The notes: generated by a model not told the origin, from the sequence alone. DNA of 54,274 nucleotides from an uncultured Saprospiraceae bacterium (GCA_937872385.1 CALMSO010000007.1:1-54274), one strand, 5' to 3'; positions 34,983 through 43,925 are shown, counted from the first letter of the stretch. A program made the numbers and translations.

Positions 34983-35573
34983 TTATCGGTGTAACGGTTT
35001 GCCAAACATCTGTTCCTCAATCAATTCACACAGTAAATGCCCCAGCAGCATATGGCACTCCTGGATGCGGGGCGTATCGCGGGAAGGTATATTGAGCAGC
35101 CAGTGGCAAAACGGACGCAGCGCTCCGCCGGTTTCGCCGGTCATGCCCACTACGGTCATGCCGATGGTGTTGGCTGTTTCTGCTGCCCGAAGAATATTGG
35201 GCGAATTGCCTGAAGTGGAAAGCGCGAAGAGCACGTCGCCCGGTCGTCCGGCAGCTTGCACCATGCGCGCATATACCTCGGCGTAGCTGTAATCATTGGC
35301 AACAGCCGTGACAAAACTGGTGTTGACGTGCAGCGCTTCTGCAAATAACGGTGGCCGATCAAAGTAAAAACGCCCCGACAGCTCAGCTGCGAGGTGCTGG
35401 GCATCGGCTGCGCTGCCGCCATTGCCGCAAAAAAGCACTTTGCCACCCGCCTCGAAAGTAGCGACGCAGGCATCTACTACTTGTTGCAAGGTTTGCAAGA
35501 GCGATTCGTCAGCCAGCAGCGCCTGCTTGACGGCAATGCTTTGCGCAATGACGGTTTTTATTTTTGCGTGCAT
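34983..35573 (-). CDS. gmhA: Sedoheptulose 7-phosphate isomerase (phosphoheptose isomerase)
   Basis: 196 residues, single SIS domain. Family motifs: LFCGNGGSAADAQHLAAEL (about 47-65), LSTSGNSPNIL, and the C-terminal QECHMLLGHLLCELIE with zinc-site His and Glu residues. It converts sedoheptulose 7-phosphate to glycero-manno-heptose 7-phosphate, the first step of ADP-heptose synthesis. gmhB follows on the same strand. The neighbouring glycosyltransferases upstream suggest use in lipopolysaccharide or glycoprotein glycans. Confidence 0.94.
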   Translation of the reverse strand: MHAKIKTVIAQSIAVKQALLADESLLQTLQQVVDACVATFEAGGKVLFCGNGGSAADAQHLAAELSGRFYFDRPPLFAEALHVNTSFVTAVANDYSYAEVYARMVQAAGRPGDVLFALSTSGNSPNILRAAETANTIGMTVVGMTGETGGALRPFCHWLLNIPSRDTPRIQECHMLLGHLLCELIEEQMFGKPLHR

Positions 35574-35630
35574 AGGTTTGTGGATAAGTCAATCGTTGCC
35601 ATTGCGCAAGATTGCTGAGGTGCGGTCGCC

Positions 35631-36149
35631 TCATTTTGTATAATAAAAAAACAGAAACGCTACTAATGCGATTAAGCCCAGCTCCATCATATTGCCTAAG
35701 GCCCGATTTTTGATGCGTAGCCGAATAGTAGCAATACTGGCCGCCAATAGCCCCAGCCCTGCAAAGAACCACCACTCTTTAAAATTGTATTTTTCTAAGG
35801 AAATACTTTCGGTAAATTGCCTAACGATGCGCAGCAGTATTTCGCGGACGATGGGCCCTACCACCGCCGTGAGGCAGCCGGCGAGCAAGAGTTTCCACGT
35901 CGGAATGTCGCCTCGAAAATGATGAATACTGCGAATAGCACTGGTGATAATCAGCCAGATAGCGAACAGCTCCAGCCCAATTTGTACTGCCCGCCCAAAG
36001 CGCGACCCGCCCAGCACTGTTGGCAAAAACAGGTGTAGCAGCCCCAAAATAATGCCGAGCAGCACACCGGCCAAAGCCGAAGCGCGCAGCATCACGTCAT
36101 TGTCCACATGACTTTCCGTAGTGCTGTTTTTTACGGTTCTTTTAGCCAT
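35631..36149 (-). CDS. Integral membrane protein of unknown function
   Basis: 172 residues. A polar N-terminus (about 20 residues) is followed by four or five membrane helices (about 22-42, 55-72, 85-105, 128-143, 152-170). I recognise no named family. Its start overlaps the end of the upstream glycosyltransferase by eight bases, and gmhA follows 57 bases later, so it belongs to the surface-glycan transcription unit. A role in glycan assembly or transport is only an inference from position. Confidence 0.75.
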   Translation of the reverse strand: MAKRTVKNSTTESHVDNDVMLRASALAGVLLGIILGLLHLFLPTVLGGSRFGRAVQIGLELFAIWLIITSAIRSIHHFRGDIPTWKLLLAGCLTAVVGPIVREILLRIVRQFTESISLEKYNFKEWWFFAGLGLLAASIATIRLRIKNRALGNMMELGLIALVAFLFFYYTK

Positions 36150-37296
36150 CCGTCAGTTGTTTGTACAGGTTTTCAATACTGGTGCTCATATAATGCCAAG
36201 AGTAGCGTTTCTTGCCAGCTTGCACGCCTGCTTCCAGCGCAGCGCTCCGCTGGTGGGCAAAAAAATCAACCATAGCATCAGCGATGGCTTGGGGCTGCAC
36301 AGGCACTACATAGCCTTCCTGCCCGTGTTGCACGGTTTCTGGCAAGCCTCCCACGTCGGTCACTATCATCGGTTTGGCAAAATGAAATGCCAACTGCGAA
36401 ATGCCGCTTTGGGTGGCCGAGCGATAAGGCTGTACTACTATATCGGCTGCGCCAAAATAATATTTTACCTGTTCATTCGGTATAAAATGCGTGTGCAAAA
36501 TGACTTCCGATGATAAATTGTAGCGTGCAAGCAAGGCGTGATAAGGCTCGGGGGCTTCATAAAACTCACCTGCAACGATAAGTTGTACTTTCAAGGCACG
36601 CAGACGCTCGTCGGCCATAGCTTCTATTAGCAAGTCCAGACCTTTGTACCGGCGGATAAAGCCGAAAAACAATACATAATGTTCATCCGATTTCAAGTGC
36701 AGGGTGGCCCGGGCCGTAGCCTTGTCCACGGGGTCGCCATAATTATCATACACCGGATGCGGTGTAAATATGACTGGTTTTTGCAGAGTGAACCGCCGCA
36801 AGTCTTGCGCTACGCTACGCGACATGACGACGAAAGCCTCAACGGATTTTACAAAATAGCGTGTCAGCAGCCGGTCGCCGGGGCGGCGTTCGTGTGGTAA
36901 AATGTTATCTGCTATTGCCAGCACGCGGGTGTGTCCGTTGCGCCGGGCTATGCGCGCAATGGTGCCGAGACAGGGTGCCATAAACGGCAGCCAATAGCGA
37001 ATGAGCAACAAATCGGGGCGTTCGCGCCGAATGAGGCGACCGATGCGCAGCCAGTTGAGTGGATGGATGGAGTTGACTAAGGTCTGAATGTGTAAATCGG
37101 ACGGTGCCGGGTCAGTGGTGTACTGGGTTTTGCCAGGAAACAACCAAGCCGGGTATTGCAAGCTAAAAGAAATAATACGCACTTCGGCGCCCTGTGCCTG
37201 GAGCGCTCGAGCCAGCCGTTCTGACAATGCCGCAATGCCTCCCCGCAGCGGATGCGCTGGCGAAAGAATAAAAATGCGTAGTGGTTTATTCGTCAT
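36142..37296 (-). CDS. Glycosyltransferase family 4
   Basis: 384 residues from the ATG at 37296 (MTNKPLRIFILSPAHPLRGGIA), which leaves a 10-base gap to the preceding gene; an earlier in-frame ATG at 37332 would overlap it. GT-B fold: an N-terminal Gly-rich loop (PLRGGIAALSERLA), then VLFFGFIRRYKGLDLLIEA and the C-terminal donor site (PYRSATQSGISQLAFHFAKPMIVTDVGGLPE). It should transfer a sugar from a nucleotide donor in surface-glycan synthesis; donor and acceptor are unknown. It overlaps the membrane-protein gene that follows. Confidence 0.9.
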   Translation of the reverse strand: MTNKPLRIFILSPAHPLRGGIAALSERLARALQAQGAEVRIISFSLQYPAWLFPGKTQYTTDPAPSDLHIQTLVNSIHPLNWLRIGRLIRRERPDLLLIRYWLPFMAPCLGTIARIARRNGHTRVLAIADNILPHERRPGDRLLTRYFVKSVEAFVVMSRSVAQDLRRFTLQKPVIFTPHPVYDNYGDPVDKATARATLHLKSDEHYVLFFGFIRRYKGLDLLIEAMADERLRALKVQLIVAGEFYEAPEPYHALLARYNLSSEVILHTHFIPNEQVKYYFGAADIVVQPYRSATQSGISQLAFHFAKPMIVTDVGGLPETVQHGQEGYVVPVQPQAIADAMVDFFAHQRSAALEAGVQAGKKRYSWHYMSTSIENLYKQLTDG

Positions 37297-37306
37297 CAAT
37301 GCTTGA

Positions 37307-38251
37307 TCAATGTCTATCGGTCTCTTTTTCAATTAGATACACATTCCGGTCGGTGGCGTTGCGCGTAATCAGCTCGGCCAGAAAACCGGTGAGAAACAAC
37401 TGCGTGCCAATGATAAGCGTCAGCATGCCCAGAAAAAATAACGGCCGCTCCGTGATGCCATACTTTTCGTACATCAGTTTGGCAATGCTCAAATAGGTCA
37501 GAATGACAAAACCGGCGATAAAAAATAGCACACCCAGCATCCCAAAGAGGTGCATGGGCCGCTTGCCGAATTTGGAAATGAAAATGACCGTGAGCAAATC
37601 TAATGGGCCGCGAATGAAGCGCTCCACTCCAAACTTGGTGACGCCGTACTTCCGCTCTTGGTGTTGCACTACTTTTTCGCCGATTTTTTTAAATCCCGCC
37701 CACTTGGCCAGTACCGGAATGTAGCGGTGCATATCGCCATACACTTCAATGCTTTTTACCACGCTGTTTTTATAAGCTTTCAAGCCGCAATTGAAATCGT
37801 GCAACATAATACCCGACATCCGGCGCGCCGTCCAATTGAAAAATTTGCTCGGCAGGTTTTTGGTCAATACCGGGTCGTAGCGCTTCTTTTTCCAGCCCGA
37901 TACCATGTCGAAGCCATCTTCTACAACCATCCGATACAAATCGGGTACTTCTTCGGGGCTGTCTTGGAGGTCGGCGTCCATCGTGATAACCACTCGGCCC
38001 TGCGCGGCCTGAAAACCGACATTGAGCGCGGCGGACTTGCCGTAGTTGCGCCTAAATTTGATGCCTCGCACACTGGCGTGCTGCCGGCTGAGGGCTTCGA
38101 TTATTTCCCAAGAGCCGTCTTTGCTGCCATCATCTACAAAGATAATTTCGTAGCGGAAGCGGTGTTCTTCCATTACACGGCGAATCCAGGCTTCTAATTC
38201 CGGCAAGGACTCTTCTTCGTTGTACAGTGGTATGACCACAGAAATATCCAT
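37307..38251 (-). CDS. Glycosyltransferase family 2 with two C-terminal membrane helices
   Basis: 314 residues. GT-A fold with SVVIPLYNEEESLPEL at the N-terminus, DDGSKDGSWEI, the DxD-type metal site in MDADLQDSP, and GLKAYKN. Two membrane helices lie at about 229-253 and 265-288. This is the layout of ArnC/DPM1-type enzymes that load a sugar onto a polyprenyl phosphate at the inner membrane. The DUF4199-GT2 order upstream recurs in Bacteroidota as I recall. Substrate unknown. Confidence 0.92.
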   Translation of the reverse strand: MDISVVIPLYNEEESLPELEAWIRRVMEEHRFRYEIIFVDDGSKDGSWEIIEALSRQHASVRGIKFRRNYGKSAALNVGFQAAQGRVVITMDADLQDSPEEVPDLYRMVVEDGFDMVSGWKKKRYDPVLTKNLPSKFFNWTARRMSGIMLHDFNCGLKAYKNSVVKSIEVYGDMHRYIPVLAKWAGFKKIGEKVVQHQERKYGVTKFGVERFIRGPLDLLTVIFISKFGKRPMHLFGMLGVLFFIAGFVILTYLSIAKLMYEKYGITERPLFFLGMLTLIIGTQLFLTGFLAELITRNATDRNVYLIEKETDRH

Positions 38252-38343
38252 ATGCTGATGCGGCGTTGTTTTGCAAAAAACGCGCCAGCAGCAATTTTAA
38301 GTATAAAAAACAGAATAATGGAATGTTGGCGTGTGATTTTGTC

Positions 38344-38844
38344 CTACTGATTGCGCATCAGTGCAGCAATGCCCAGCGAGAGGATGAATCCGCCAATGAG
38401 GCTCTGCCCCAAGGCCATGGAAGAATTGCGCAGCGTCACCCGGAAATCCTGACTCGCAAAGTCTTTGATCTGCTCCTTCAAATCGGTGAGTTCAAAGCGT
38501 TTGGCCATAGCGGTCATTTGCTCAAAGAGGATTTCCTTTTGCACTTCTACTAATTCGGGGTCGAACACATTATACAATAGGTAAACAAATACGTGATACG
38601 TCAGGCTGGCAATGGCAAAAGTGAGAAAAGCCGTGCGCAGGGCATCCTTGAAAGGAAAATCGCCTTGCAACTTGCGCTGGTCAGCGGCGGCTTTGGCCAT
38701 GGCGGCAATATAAACCACCAATACGCCCCAAGCAACGAAAGGACTGAAAAACAGGCGGACATTCGCCATATAAAACAGCAGGAAGTAGGCCACTACGCCT
38801 ACCCCTGCCATGATACCATATTTTGCAGCAATATTGTTTTGCAT
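38344..38844 (-). CDS. DUF4199 family membrane protein
   Basis: 166 residues with about four membrane helices (roughly 8-28, 34-52, 72-95, 143-162). A soluble stretch between helices three and four (PELVEVQKEILFEQMTAMAKRFE) fits DUF4199, a Bacteroidota-specific family of unknown function. It follows a second DUF4199 gene by 21 bases and precedes the GT2 gene. The two paralogues may form a pair in the membrane; that is inference. Confidence 0.85.
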   Translation of the reverse strand: MQNNIAAKYGIMAGVGVVAYFLLFYMANVRLFFSPFVAWGVLVVYIAAMAKAAADQRKLQGDFPFKDALRTAFLTFAIASLTYHVFVYLLYNVFDPELVEVQKEILFEQMTAMAKRFELTDLKEQIKDFASQDFRVTLRNSSMALGQSLIGGFILSLGIAALMRNQ

Positions 38845-38865
38845 GGGTCTGGTTTGCTTCTACAA

Positions 38866-39441
38866 TCAAATAGTGGACTCCATCGGTGGATTGCGCTTCA
38901 TAATGGCGGCGGTAATCAGACTGATAATCAGCCCCGTGAACAGCGTACCAAAGGCCGCAATACCCGATAGAGTAGCCGGTTGCATCATCCAGCCGGTAAT
39001 TTTCATAGCCTGCTCGATTTGCTCATCGTTCAGCCCTTGCTGTTCGGCCATCTGGTCGCGGGCAGCTTCTATCATCATATCAATGACGTCGGGTGCTACC
39101 ACCGAAAAGAAAAGTACCGACCAAATGCCTGTAATAGCTGCAATGACGAGGGTCTCCCACAAACCGACCATAAAGCCCTGCCCAAAGGTAAGGTAACCGC
39201 CGAGGTCTTCGCGGTGTTTTTTCATGCCTAATACAGCAGCACCGATCATTACGCCATAGCTCAGCAAGCTGGAAATCCAGGTCATGGCGGAGTTTTGTTG
39301 CGTGTAGTCAATCATGCCGGTTACGTGAAATGCCAAGGCAATGGCAATGAGAATCAAGCCGGCCATCAAGCCGTAGCGCACACCAGTGGGGCGTGGCGAT
39401 ACATTTTGCTGCGGGTTTTGCATTGTGTCCAAGGTGTTCAT
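38866..39441 (-). CDS. DUF4199 family membrane protein
   Basis: 191 residues, four predicted membrane helices (about 24-43, 54-73, 91-113, 158-183). Typical DUF4199 features are the KKHREDLGGYLTFGQGFMVGL segment and a polar loop of acidic/amide residues (ARDQMAEQQGLNDEQIEQAM). Paralogue of the next gene. It lies between the dihydroorotase-like gene and the glycosyltransferase, an arrangement I recall as common in Bacteroidota. Function unknown. Confidence 0.87.
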   Translation of the reverse strand: MNTLDTMQNPQQNVSPRPTGVRYGLMAGLILIAIALAFHVTGMIDYTQQNSAMTWISSLLSYGVMIGAAVLGMKKHREDLGGYLTFGQGFMVGLWETLVIAAITGIWSVLFFSVVAPDVIDMMIEAARDQMAEQQGLNDEQIEQAMKITGWMMQPATLSGIAAFGTLFTGLIISLITAAIMKRNPPMESTI

Positions 39442-39530
39442 ACAGGATAAGTGTTTTGAGGTACGTTAAGTAATAGGATTTTTTCTATTCCACCAAAATC
39501 CGAATAATTTTTGGCAAAGCCACTTTTTTT

Positions 39531-40805
39531 CTATGGATGATGGAAAAATTCCGATTGATGATTATTTATAATCGCCAAAACGCGTCCCGTAAGCGTGTGC
39601 CCTACGAGAGGGTTGTTATGTGATTTGCTGCGAATGTCTTCTGTCCGGAATGTCCACTGTCGGTTGGGGTCGAAAATGGTCAAATTGGCGGTTTCGCCTA
39701 CGGCAATGCGCGGCACGGGCAGCCCCAATATCTGGCGCGGGCGCAAGGCTAATTTTACAATCAGCGCTTCTATCTTCAAGCTGTTTTGCAAGGCAGTGCG
39801 TGCTGCGGCAAAAGCGGTCTCTAACCCGATGGCACCAAACTCCGCGTAGGGAAATTCGCGCTTTTTATTTTCTTCATTGATCGGGCTATGATTGGAAACA
39901 ATAAAATCAAGGGTACTATCGGCCAAACCTGCGATGAGCGCGGCCCGGTCGGCGGAGCTGCGCAAAGGCGGCATTACTTTGCAATTAGAGTCAAAATCCC
40001 CTAAAGCTTCTTCGTCTAATAGGAGATTCAGCGCCGCCACCGAAGCGGTCACTTGCAGTCCTTGCGCTTTGGCTGCTCTGATGCGGGCTACAGCACCAGC
40101 CGTACTTACATTAGCAATGTGCAACCTCGACCCGGCGTAAGCTAATAAATTCAGGTCGCGCTCCACCATCAGCTCTTCGGCAATGGCAGGAATACCACGC
40201 AAACCCAGCACGGTGCTAACAAGCCCTTCGTGCATTTGCCCTTCGTTAGTCAAACCGGCATCGAGCGGCTGATTGATAATCAAACCATTGAAAGGAAGTA
40301 CGTATTGCAAAGCCCGCAGCATAAGCCCGCTATCTTGAATGGCTTTTTTTCCATCAGAAAAAGCTATAGCACCCGCAGTGTGCATATCGAGCATTTCAGT
40401 GATGTCCTTGCCATTGCAATTTTCAGAAACCGCGCCAATCGGGTAACAATCTACCGGCAAGTGGCGAGTATTTTTCAGGATGTATAGAATTTCCGACTTA
40501 GAATCGAGTACCGGGAGGGTGTTAGGTTGCACCACCATAGCCGTATAACCACCGGCGGCTGCGGCCCGGGCGGCACTTTGGAGGTCTTCGCGGTCTTCGT
40601 AGCCAGGGTCGCAGGCTTGCACGCCCACGTCTATCCAGCCAGGCGATACGCAGGCACCGGCTACCTCGAAAACAGAGGCGTTTTCTACCTTCAATTCGAG
40701 CGCAATTGCCTGTATGCGGCCGTCTGCTATGTGAATGTCGAGGGTATGGCCATTGTCGGGGGCACTCGGATCAATAATCGTAAGGTGCTTGAGCAACCAA
40801 TTCAT
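39531..40805 (-). CDS. Dihydroorotase homologue lacking metal ligands
   Basis: 424 residues from the ATG at 40805; the ATG at 40835 is unlikely because a -7 element lies over it. The amidohydrolase fold is clear (SPGWIDV, PNTLPVLDSKSEI, AIAFSDGKKAIQDSG, LRPRQILGLP). However, the HxH motif of active dihydroorotases is replaced (IDVGVQACDPGYE), the later ligand His is lost (LIINQPLDAG), and TDHAPH is SNHSPI. It is therefore probably not a catalyst, but may be a structural partner such as the PyrC-prime subunits that support aspartate carbamoyltransferase. Database annotation would likely still say dihydroorotase. No pyrB is in the window. Confidence 0.88.
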   Translation of the reverse strand: MNWLLKHLTIIDPSAPDNGHTLDIHIADGRIQAIALELKVENASVFEVAGACVSPGWIDVGVQACDPGYEDREDLQSAARAAAAGGYTAMVVQPNTLPVLDSKSEILYILKNTRHLPVDCYPIGAVSENCNGKDITEMLDMHTAGAIAFSDGKKAIQDSGLMLRALQYVLPFNGLIINQPLDAGLTNEGQMHEGLVSTVLGLRGIPAIAEELMVERDLNLLAYAGSRLHIANVSTAGAVARIRAAKAQGLQVTASVAALNLLLDEEALGDFDSNCKVMPPLRSSADRAALIAGLADSTLDFIVSNHSPINEENKKREFPYAEFGAIGLETAFAAARTALQNSLKIEALIVKLALRPRQILGLPVPRIAVGETANLTIFDPNRQWTFRTEDIRSKSHNNPLVGHTLTGRVLAIINNHQSEFFHHP

Positions 40806-40823
40806 TTGATAGACAGGTTTTCG

Positions 40824-40831
40824 CAAAAGTA
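40824..40831 (-). promoter_or_regulatory. Bacteroidota -7 element TACTTTTG for the dihydroorotase-like gene
   Basis: The plus strand is CAAAAGTA, a perfect TAnnTTTG on the minus strand, 18 bases before the ATG at 40805, giving a leader of about a dozen bases. It supports that start. No TTG at the expected -33 spacing. Confidence 0.45.
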
Positions 40832-40907
40832 GCAATAGAAACCCGTAACCGAGGCCTCAGAGTGGCGGAATTTTTTGTAACAGGTGGGTTGCCATTAGCA
40901 CCAGCGC

Positions 40908-41648
40908 TTATTCGGGCGTCGGTGCGCGCACTGCCGCGTTTCGCATTTCAAAAAGAAGGCTTCGGCAGAAAGCGATATAATCCTTGAGCGCGAGGCGGGC
41001 CGCATAGGTATGAGTGGCAATGGCCGCATGCTGGGCATCACTCAAATTAGCAAGCTGGAGTGAATCGGCGAGTTCGCTTTCTATAAAACGGAGACCCAGC
41101 AATTGCTTGTCAATGGCGAGTTTGGTTCGGGCCGAGTCGGGGCGCGCGAGGTTGCTTTTGGCAATGGCGTAGTAGCGAGGCGCTTCGCGGAGTTGTGCTT
41201 CGAGCTGCAGCAAGCGTATGTCCATCGAAAAATCGGGGTTGACCAGCGTCGCTTTCAAGGCACCGCCGAGGTTGTAATGGGCGGGGTCGGTTTGCCAGGT
41301 TTGAATTTGCGACAAGCGTTCGTGGAGTTGCCGCTCGAAGTGCTGGCGCTCGGCTCGGTAGCGCTGGCTGAGGCGCGTGGGGTCTATCTGGCTTATTTGC
41401 TGGAGTGTGGTGCTGCAAAGTTGTGCATCGGCTTGCCAAGCAGTGGGCGCAGCTATCGTCAGTTGATAAATCGTATCGTACAGAGGCGCTATTCGGGTCT
41501 GCCAGTGTTGTTGAAAATCAGCTTTTGTGCGTTGAAAAATACGGTTGGGATGCTGGGTAAAAGCATACCAGCCAGCGGCGGCTAAGGTGCAAAAGAGTGT
41601 GCCAATGAGCATGTGGCGGAGCGCAGGCGTGTAAGCGGATGGGTTCAT
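40908..41648 (-). CDS. Membrane-anchored protein resembling part of the DUF885 fold
   Basis: 246 residues. One N-terminal membrane helix (about 12-30), then an all-helical, Gln/Arg-rich domain. Residues about 120-205 (YNLGGAL, RLLQLEAQLREAPRYYAIAKSNL, FIESELADSL) resemble the N-terminal half of DUF885 proteins, which are normally over 500 residues with a zinc-binding second half; that half is absent. The start overlaps the cmk stop (ATGA type), so they are translationally coupled. It may be a degenerate or stand-alone helical domain. Function unknown. Confidence 0.7.
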   Translation of the reverse strand: MNPSAYTPALRHMLIGTLFCTLAAAGWYAFTQHPNRIFQRTKADFQQHWQTRIAPLYDTIYQLTIAAPTAWQADAQLCSTTLQQISQIDPTRLSQRYRAERQHFERQLHERLSQIQTWQTDPAHYNLGGALKATLVNPDFSMDIRLLQLEAQLREAPRYYAIAKSNLARPDSARTKLAIDKQLLGLRFIESELADSLQLANLSDAQHAAIATHTYAARLALKDYIAFCRSLLFEMRNAAVRAPTPE

Positions 41649-42328
41649 GGTGTTGATTGGCCGGTTTTTTCGGCGACCATTTGTAGCGCAAGGCGCAGTT
41701 GTTCGGCGGGTGCGAGTTGGCTGTTGTCAATTAAGATAGCATCTTCGGCTTGGCGCAGGGGTCCCACGCTGCGGCTGGAGTCAATGCGGTCGCGCTCGCG
41801 GAGGTTGTCCAGTACGGCTTCGTAGGTGGCGTCGGTGCCTTTTTTTTGTAATTCAGTGAAGCGGCGGCGGGCACGAGTTTCGAGATCGGCTGTGACGAAA
41901 ATTTTCAAATCGGCATTCGGAAATACCACCGTACCAATGTCGCGTCCGTCCATTACCAATCCTTGCCCTTGGCCCATGGCTTGTTGTTGGCGCACCATTT
42001 CGTGGCGTACCTGCGGGATAGCAGCTACCTGACTGACGTGCTGCGATACTTCCATTTGGCGAATTTGTTGCTCCACATCGGTGCCATTGAGCAGGGTGCG
42101 GTTGCCGCGCTCGTCGCGGATGAAGCGGATGTTAATCTCCTGCAAGGCTTGCCGAATGGCTTCGGGTTGATCCAACGCAATATGCTGCTGCAAAAAATAC
42201 AAGGTAACCGCCCGGTACATAGCGCCGGAGTCAACATAGGCGTAGCCCAGCGTGGCCGCTAATGCCTTGGCGATGGTGCTTTTGCCAGAAGCAGAGGGAC
42301 CGTCAATAGCAATAATGATTTTTTTCAA
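41645..42328 (-). CDS. cmk: Cytidylate kinase
   Basis: 227 residues. The P-loop GPSASGKST is at residues 10-18. YVDSGAMYRAVTLYF, MDGRDIGTVVFPNADLKIFVTA and the Arg-rich LID region (RERDRIDSSRSVGPLRQAEDA) are diagnostic of bacterial CMP kinase. It phosphorylates CMP and dCMP with ATP in the cytoplasm. The following gene overlaps it by four bases. A -7 element at 42399-42406 fits a leader of about 65 bases. Confidence 0.96.
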   Translation of the reverse strand: MKKIIIAIDGPSASGKSTIAKALAATLGYAYVDSGAMYRAVTLYFLQQHIALDQPEAIRQALQEINIRFIRDERGNRTLLNGTDVEQQIRQMEVSQHVSQVAAIPQVRHEMVRQQQAMGQGQGLVMDGRDIGTVVFPNADLKIFVTADLETRARRRFTELQKKGTDATYEAVLDNLRERDRIDSSRSVGPLRQAEDAILIDNSQLAPAEQLRLALQMVAEKTGQSTP

Positions 42329-42398
42329 AATGTAAAATATTGGTATTCAATAATTTAAATTCAATTTGAATAACCTGGCTTTCAGGTCAATAGATGCC

Positions 42399-42406
42399 CA
42401 AAGATA
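42399..42406 (-). promoter_or_regulatory. Bacteroidota -7 element TATCTTTG for cmk
   Basis: The plus strand is CAAAGATA, perfect TAnnTTTG on the minus strand, 70 bases before the cmk start and just past the stop of the preceding gene. The same octamer precedes queA and the PaaE-like gene. No -33 at normal spacing. Confidence 0.45.
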
Positions 42407-42413
42407 CAGCGGC

Positions 42414-43925
42414 TTATTCCAAACTTTGGCATAGTATTTCCCATAATCTATCAAATGGTACTACTTCCAGCTCGGCGATTTTGCCCCGATAGAAAAAATC
42501 ATATTGTGTAAAGTTTTGCAACAGTTTTTCTGCATGGGGGATATACTGCGGCCGATAGCCATTTTTTTCCAATGCCAAAATCAATTTAGAGAGCGTCAGC
42601 GCACGCTCGAAACCTTTCTTTTTGAATTCGTAGGCTACGAGTTTTTCCAACACTCGAATTGCTTTCTGAAAACCGGTTACATTGCGTCGGTTGAGTTGAA
42701 AAAGCATTTGCAAAACAAGCCGATGCAAGGCGATATTCGCCAGCGGGGCAGGATAATGAACCGCCGTATTGAGAAAATTATTGACCTTAAAAGCGTGCCG
42801 ACGACCGCGCAGCAGCATATCGTCTTTGATATGACCTTGCTCAACAAAATAATGCAGGAAAGCTTCAAAAAGCGTCCATTTTTCCTGGCGGATGTCGGTT
42901 AGTTTTTTGTAAGCAGGCGTATCGGCTACCTGATTGAAGACGGCTACGGCGTTGATATAATTGCCGGTATGCAAAGAAAGGAGAAAATAATATTCCATAA
43001 AGTTGAGCCATTCGCTGCTACCCTTGGCAAAGCTGTCGAGGATACTTTCGGTGTGCCTACGCCCCTCGCTGTACTGCCGTCTGTGCAAATGAACGGATAA
43101 TTGCCGAATCAAAAAAAATACTCTTTGGTCAGATGAGAAATAATCCGGCTGCTCGTCCATATATTGTAGTGCTTGCGTAGCGATTTCGAGGATGTTGCCG
43201 TGCTCGCGGGTTGCTTCATAATACAATATCCAGGATACCGAAAGATAATACTGAACGATGGGCGAGGTACCGCCGGCATTGAGCTGCAGCAGCTCCTCGC
43301 TGATAGCTTCCAGTTGCTGGAGCTGCTCTTGGTCGAGATACCGGGCTTTATGCACCAAAATAGCTTGCTGACAAAGCGCCTCAGAGCGTGTTTCCGTTTC
43401 TAATAAAGGCAGGTAAGCTTCAACGATGGCGTGCCAAGTGTCAAATTTTTTGGGTTGCCCGTTGGCAGCAGCCCGGTCGCGCAGCAGGCGCGCGCACGCC
43501 ACCACAAGCTCGGTAAAATGGTATTTGCGAGCGGTGCTCAGAATGGTTTTGGCTTGGGCTACGGCAGGGCCATACATTTGGTAGCTAAGCATGATGCACA
43601 CCTGGGCCCAGTCCTTGTGGCAGTTGAGGTGCGCCTGTGCCCGATTGGAGGCAAGCGGCTCGTTGATGTCGGCAAAAAATAGGCTGTTGTAAAGGCGGCG
43701 TTTGAAACGGGATTTGAACTGCCGGTACTTGTCGGAGCTGACATCGGATGAGCCATACAGCAGGCGTACGGCATCGTGGTCGGTTTCTATTTTACCGGTG
43801 ACCAACCCCTCGTAAAGTTGGCCAAATTTACTACCCTTGCTTTTCAGGGTGTTTTCGTCGAGTATTTCGATGCGGGCCAGTTTTTTTTTGGTCAATACAC
43901 GGGCTATTTCCAACAGATTTTTCAT
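42414..43925 (-). CDS. Helical-repeat protein of unknown function
   Basis: 503 residues from the ATG at 43925 (MKNLLEIARVLTKKK); the frame is open 12 codons further but that leader adds nothing family-like. No signal peptide, so cytoplasmic. The N-terminal ~100 residues are basic (FKSRFKRRLYNSLFF). The remainder is alpha-helical with TPR-like pairs (about 110-460: HKDWAQVCIMLSYQMYGPAVAQAKTIL, YFLLSLHTGNYINAVAVFNQV). I recognise no named family. It ends 86 bases before cmk, which has its own -7 element. Confidence 0.8.
   Translation of the reverse strand: MKNLLEIARVLTKKKLARIEILDENTLKSKGSKFGQLYEGLVTGKIETDHDAVRLLYGSSDVSSDKYRQFKSRFKRRLYNSLFFADINEPLASNRAQAHLNCHKDWAQVCIMLSYQMYGPAVAQAKTILSTARKYHFTELVVACARLLRDRAAANGQPKKFDTWHAIVEAYLPLLETETRSEALCQQAILVHKARYLDQEQLQQLEAISEELLQLNAGGTSPIVQYYLSVSWILYYEATREHGNILEIATQALQYMDEQPDYFSSDQRVFFLIRQLSVHLHRRQYSEGRRHTESILDSFAKGSSEWLNFMEYYFLLSLHTGNYINAVAVFNQVADTPAYKKLTDIRQEKWTLFEAFLHYFVEQGHIKDDMLLRGRRHAFKVNNFLNTAVHYPAPLANIALHRLVLQMLFQLNRRNVTGFQKAIRVLEKLVAYEFKKKGFERALTLSKLILALEKNGYRPQYIPHAEKLLQNFTQYDFFYRGKIAELEVVPFDRLWEILCQSLE

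Noticed and set aside
39667..39681. 14-mer GTCGAAAATGGTCA shared between the MITE-like element and the dihydroorotase-like gene
   Set aside because: In 54 kb on both strands, about ten 14-mer matches are expected by chance, and here it encodes a normal part of the protein (LTIFDPN).
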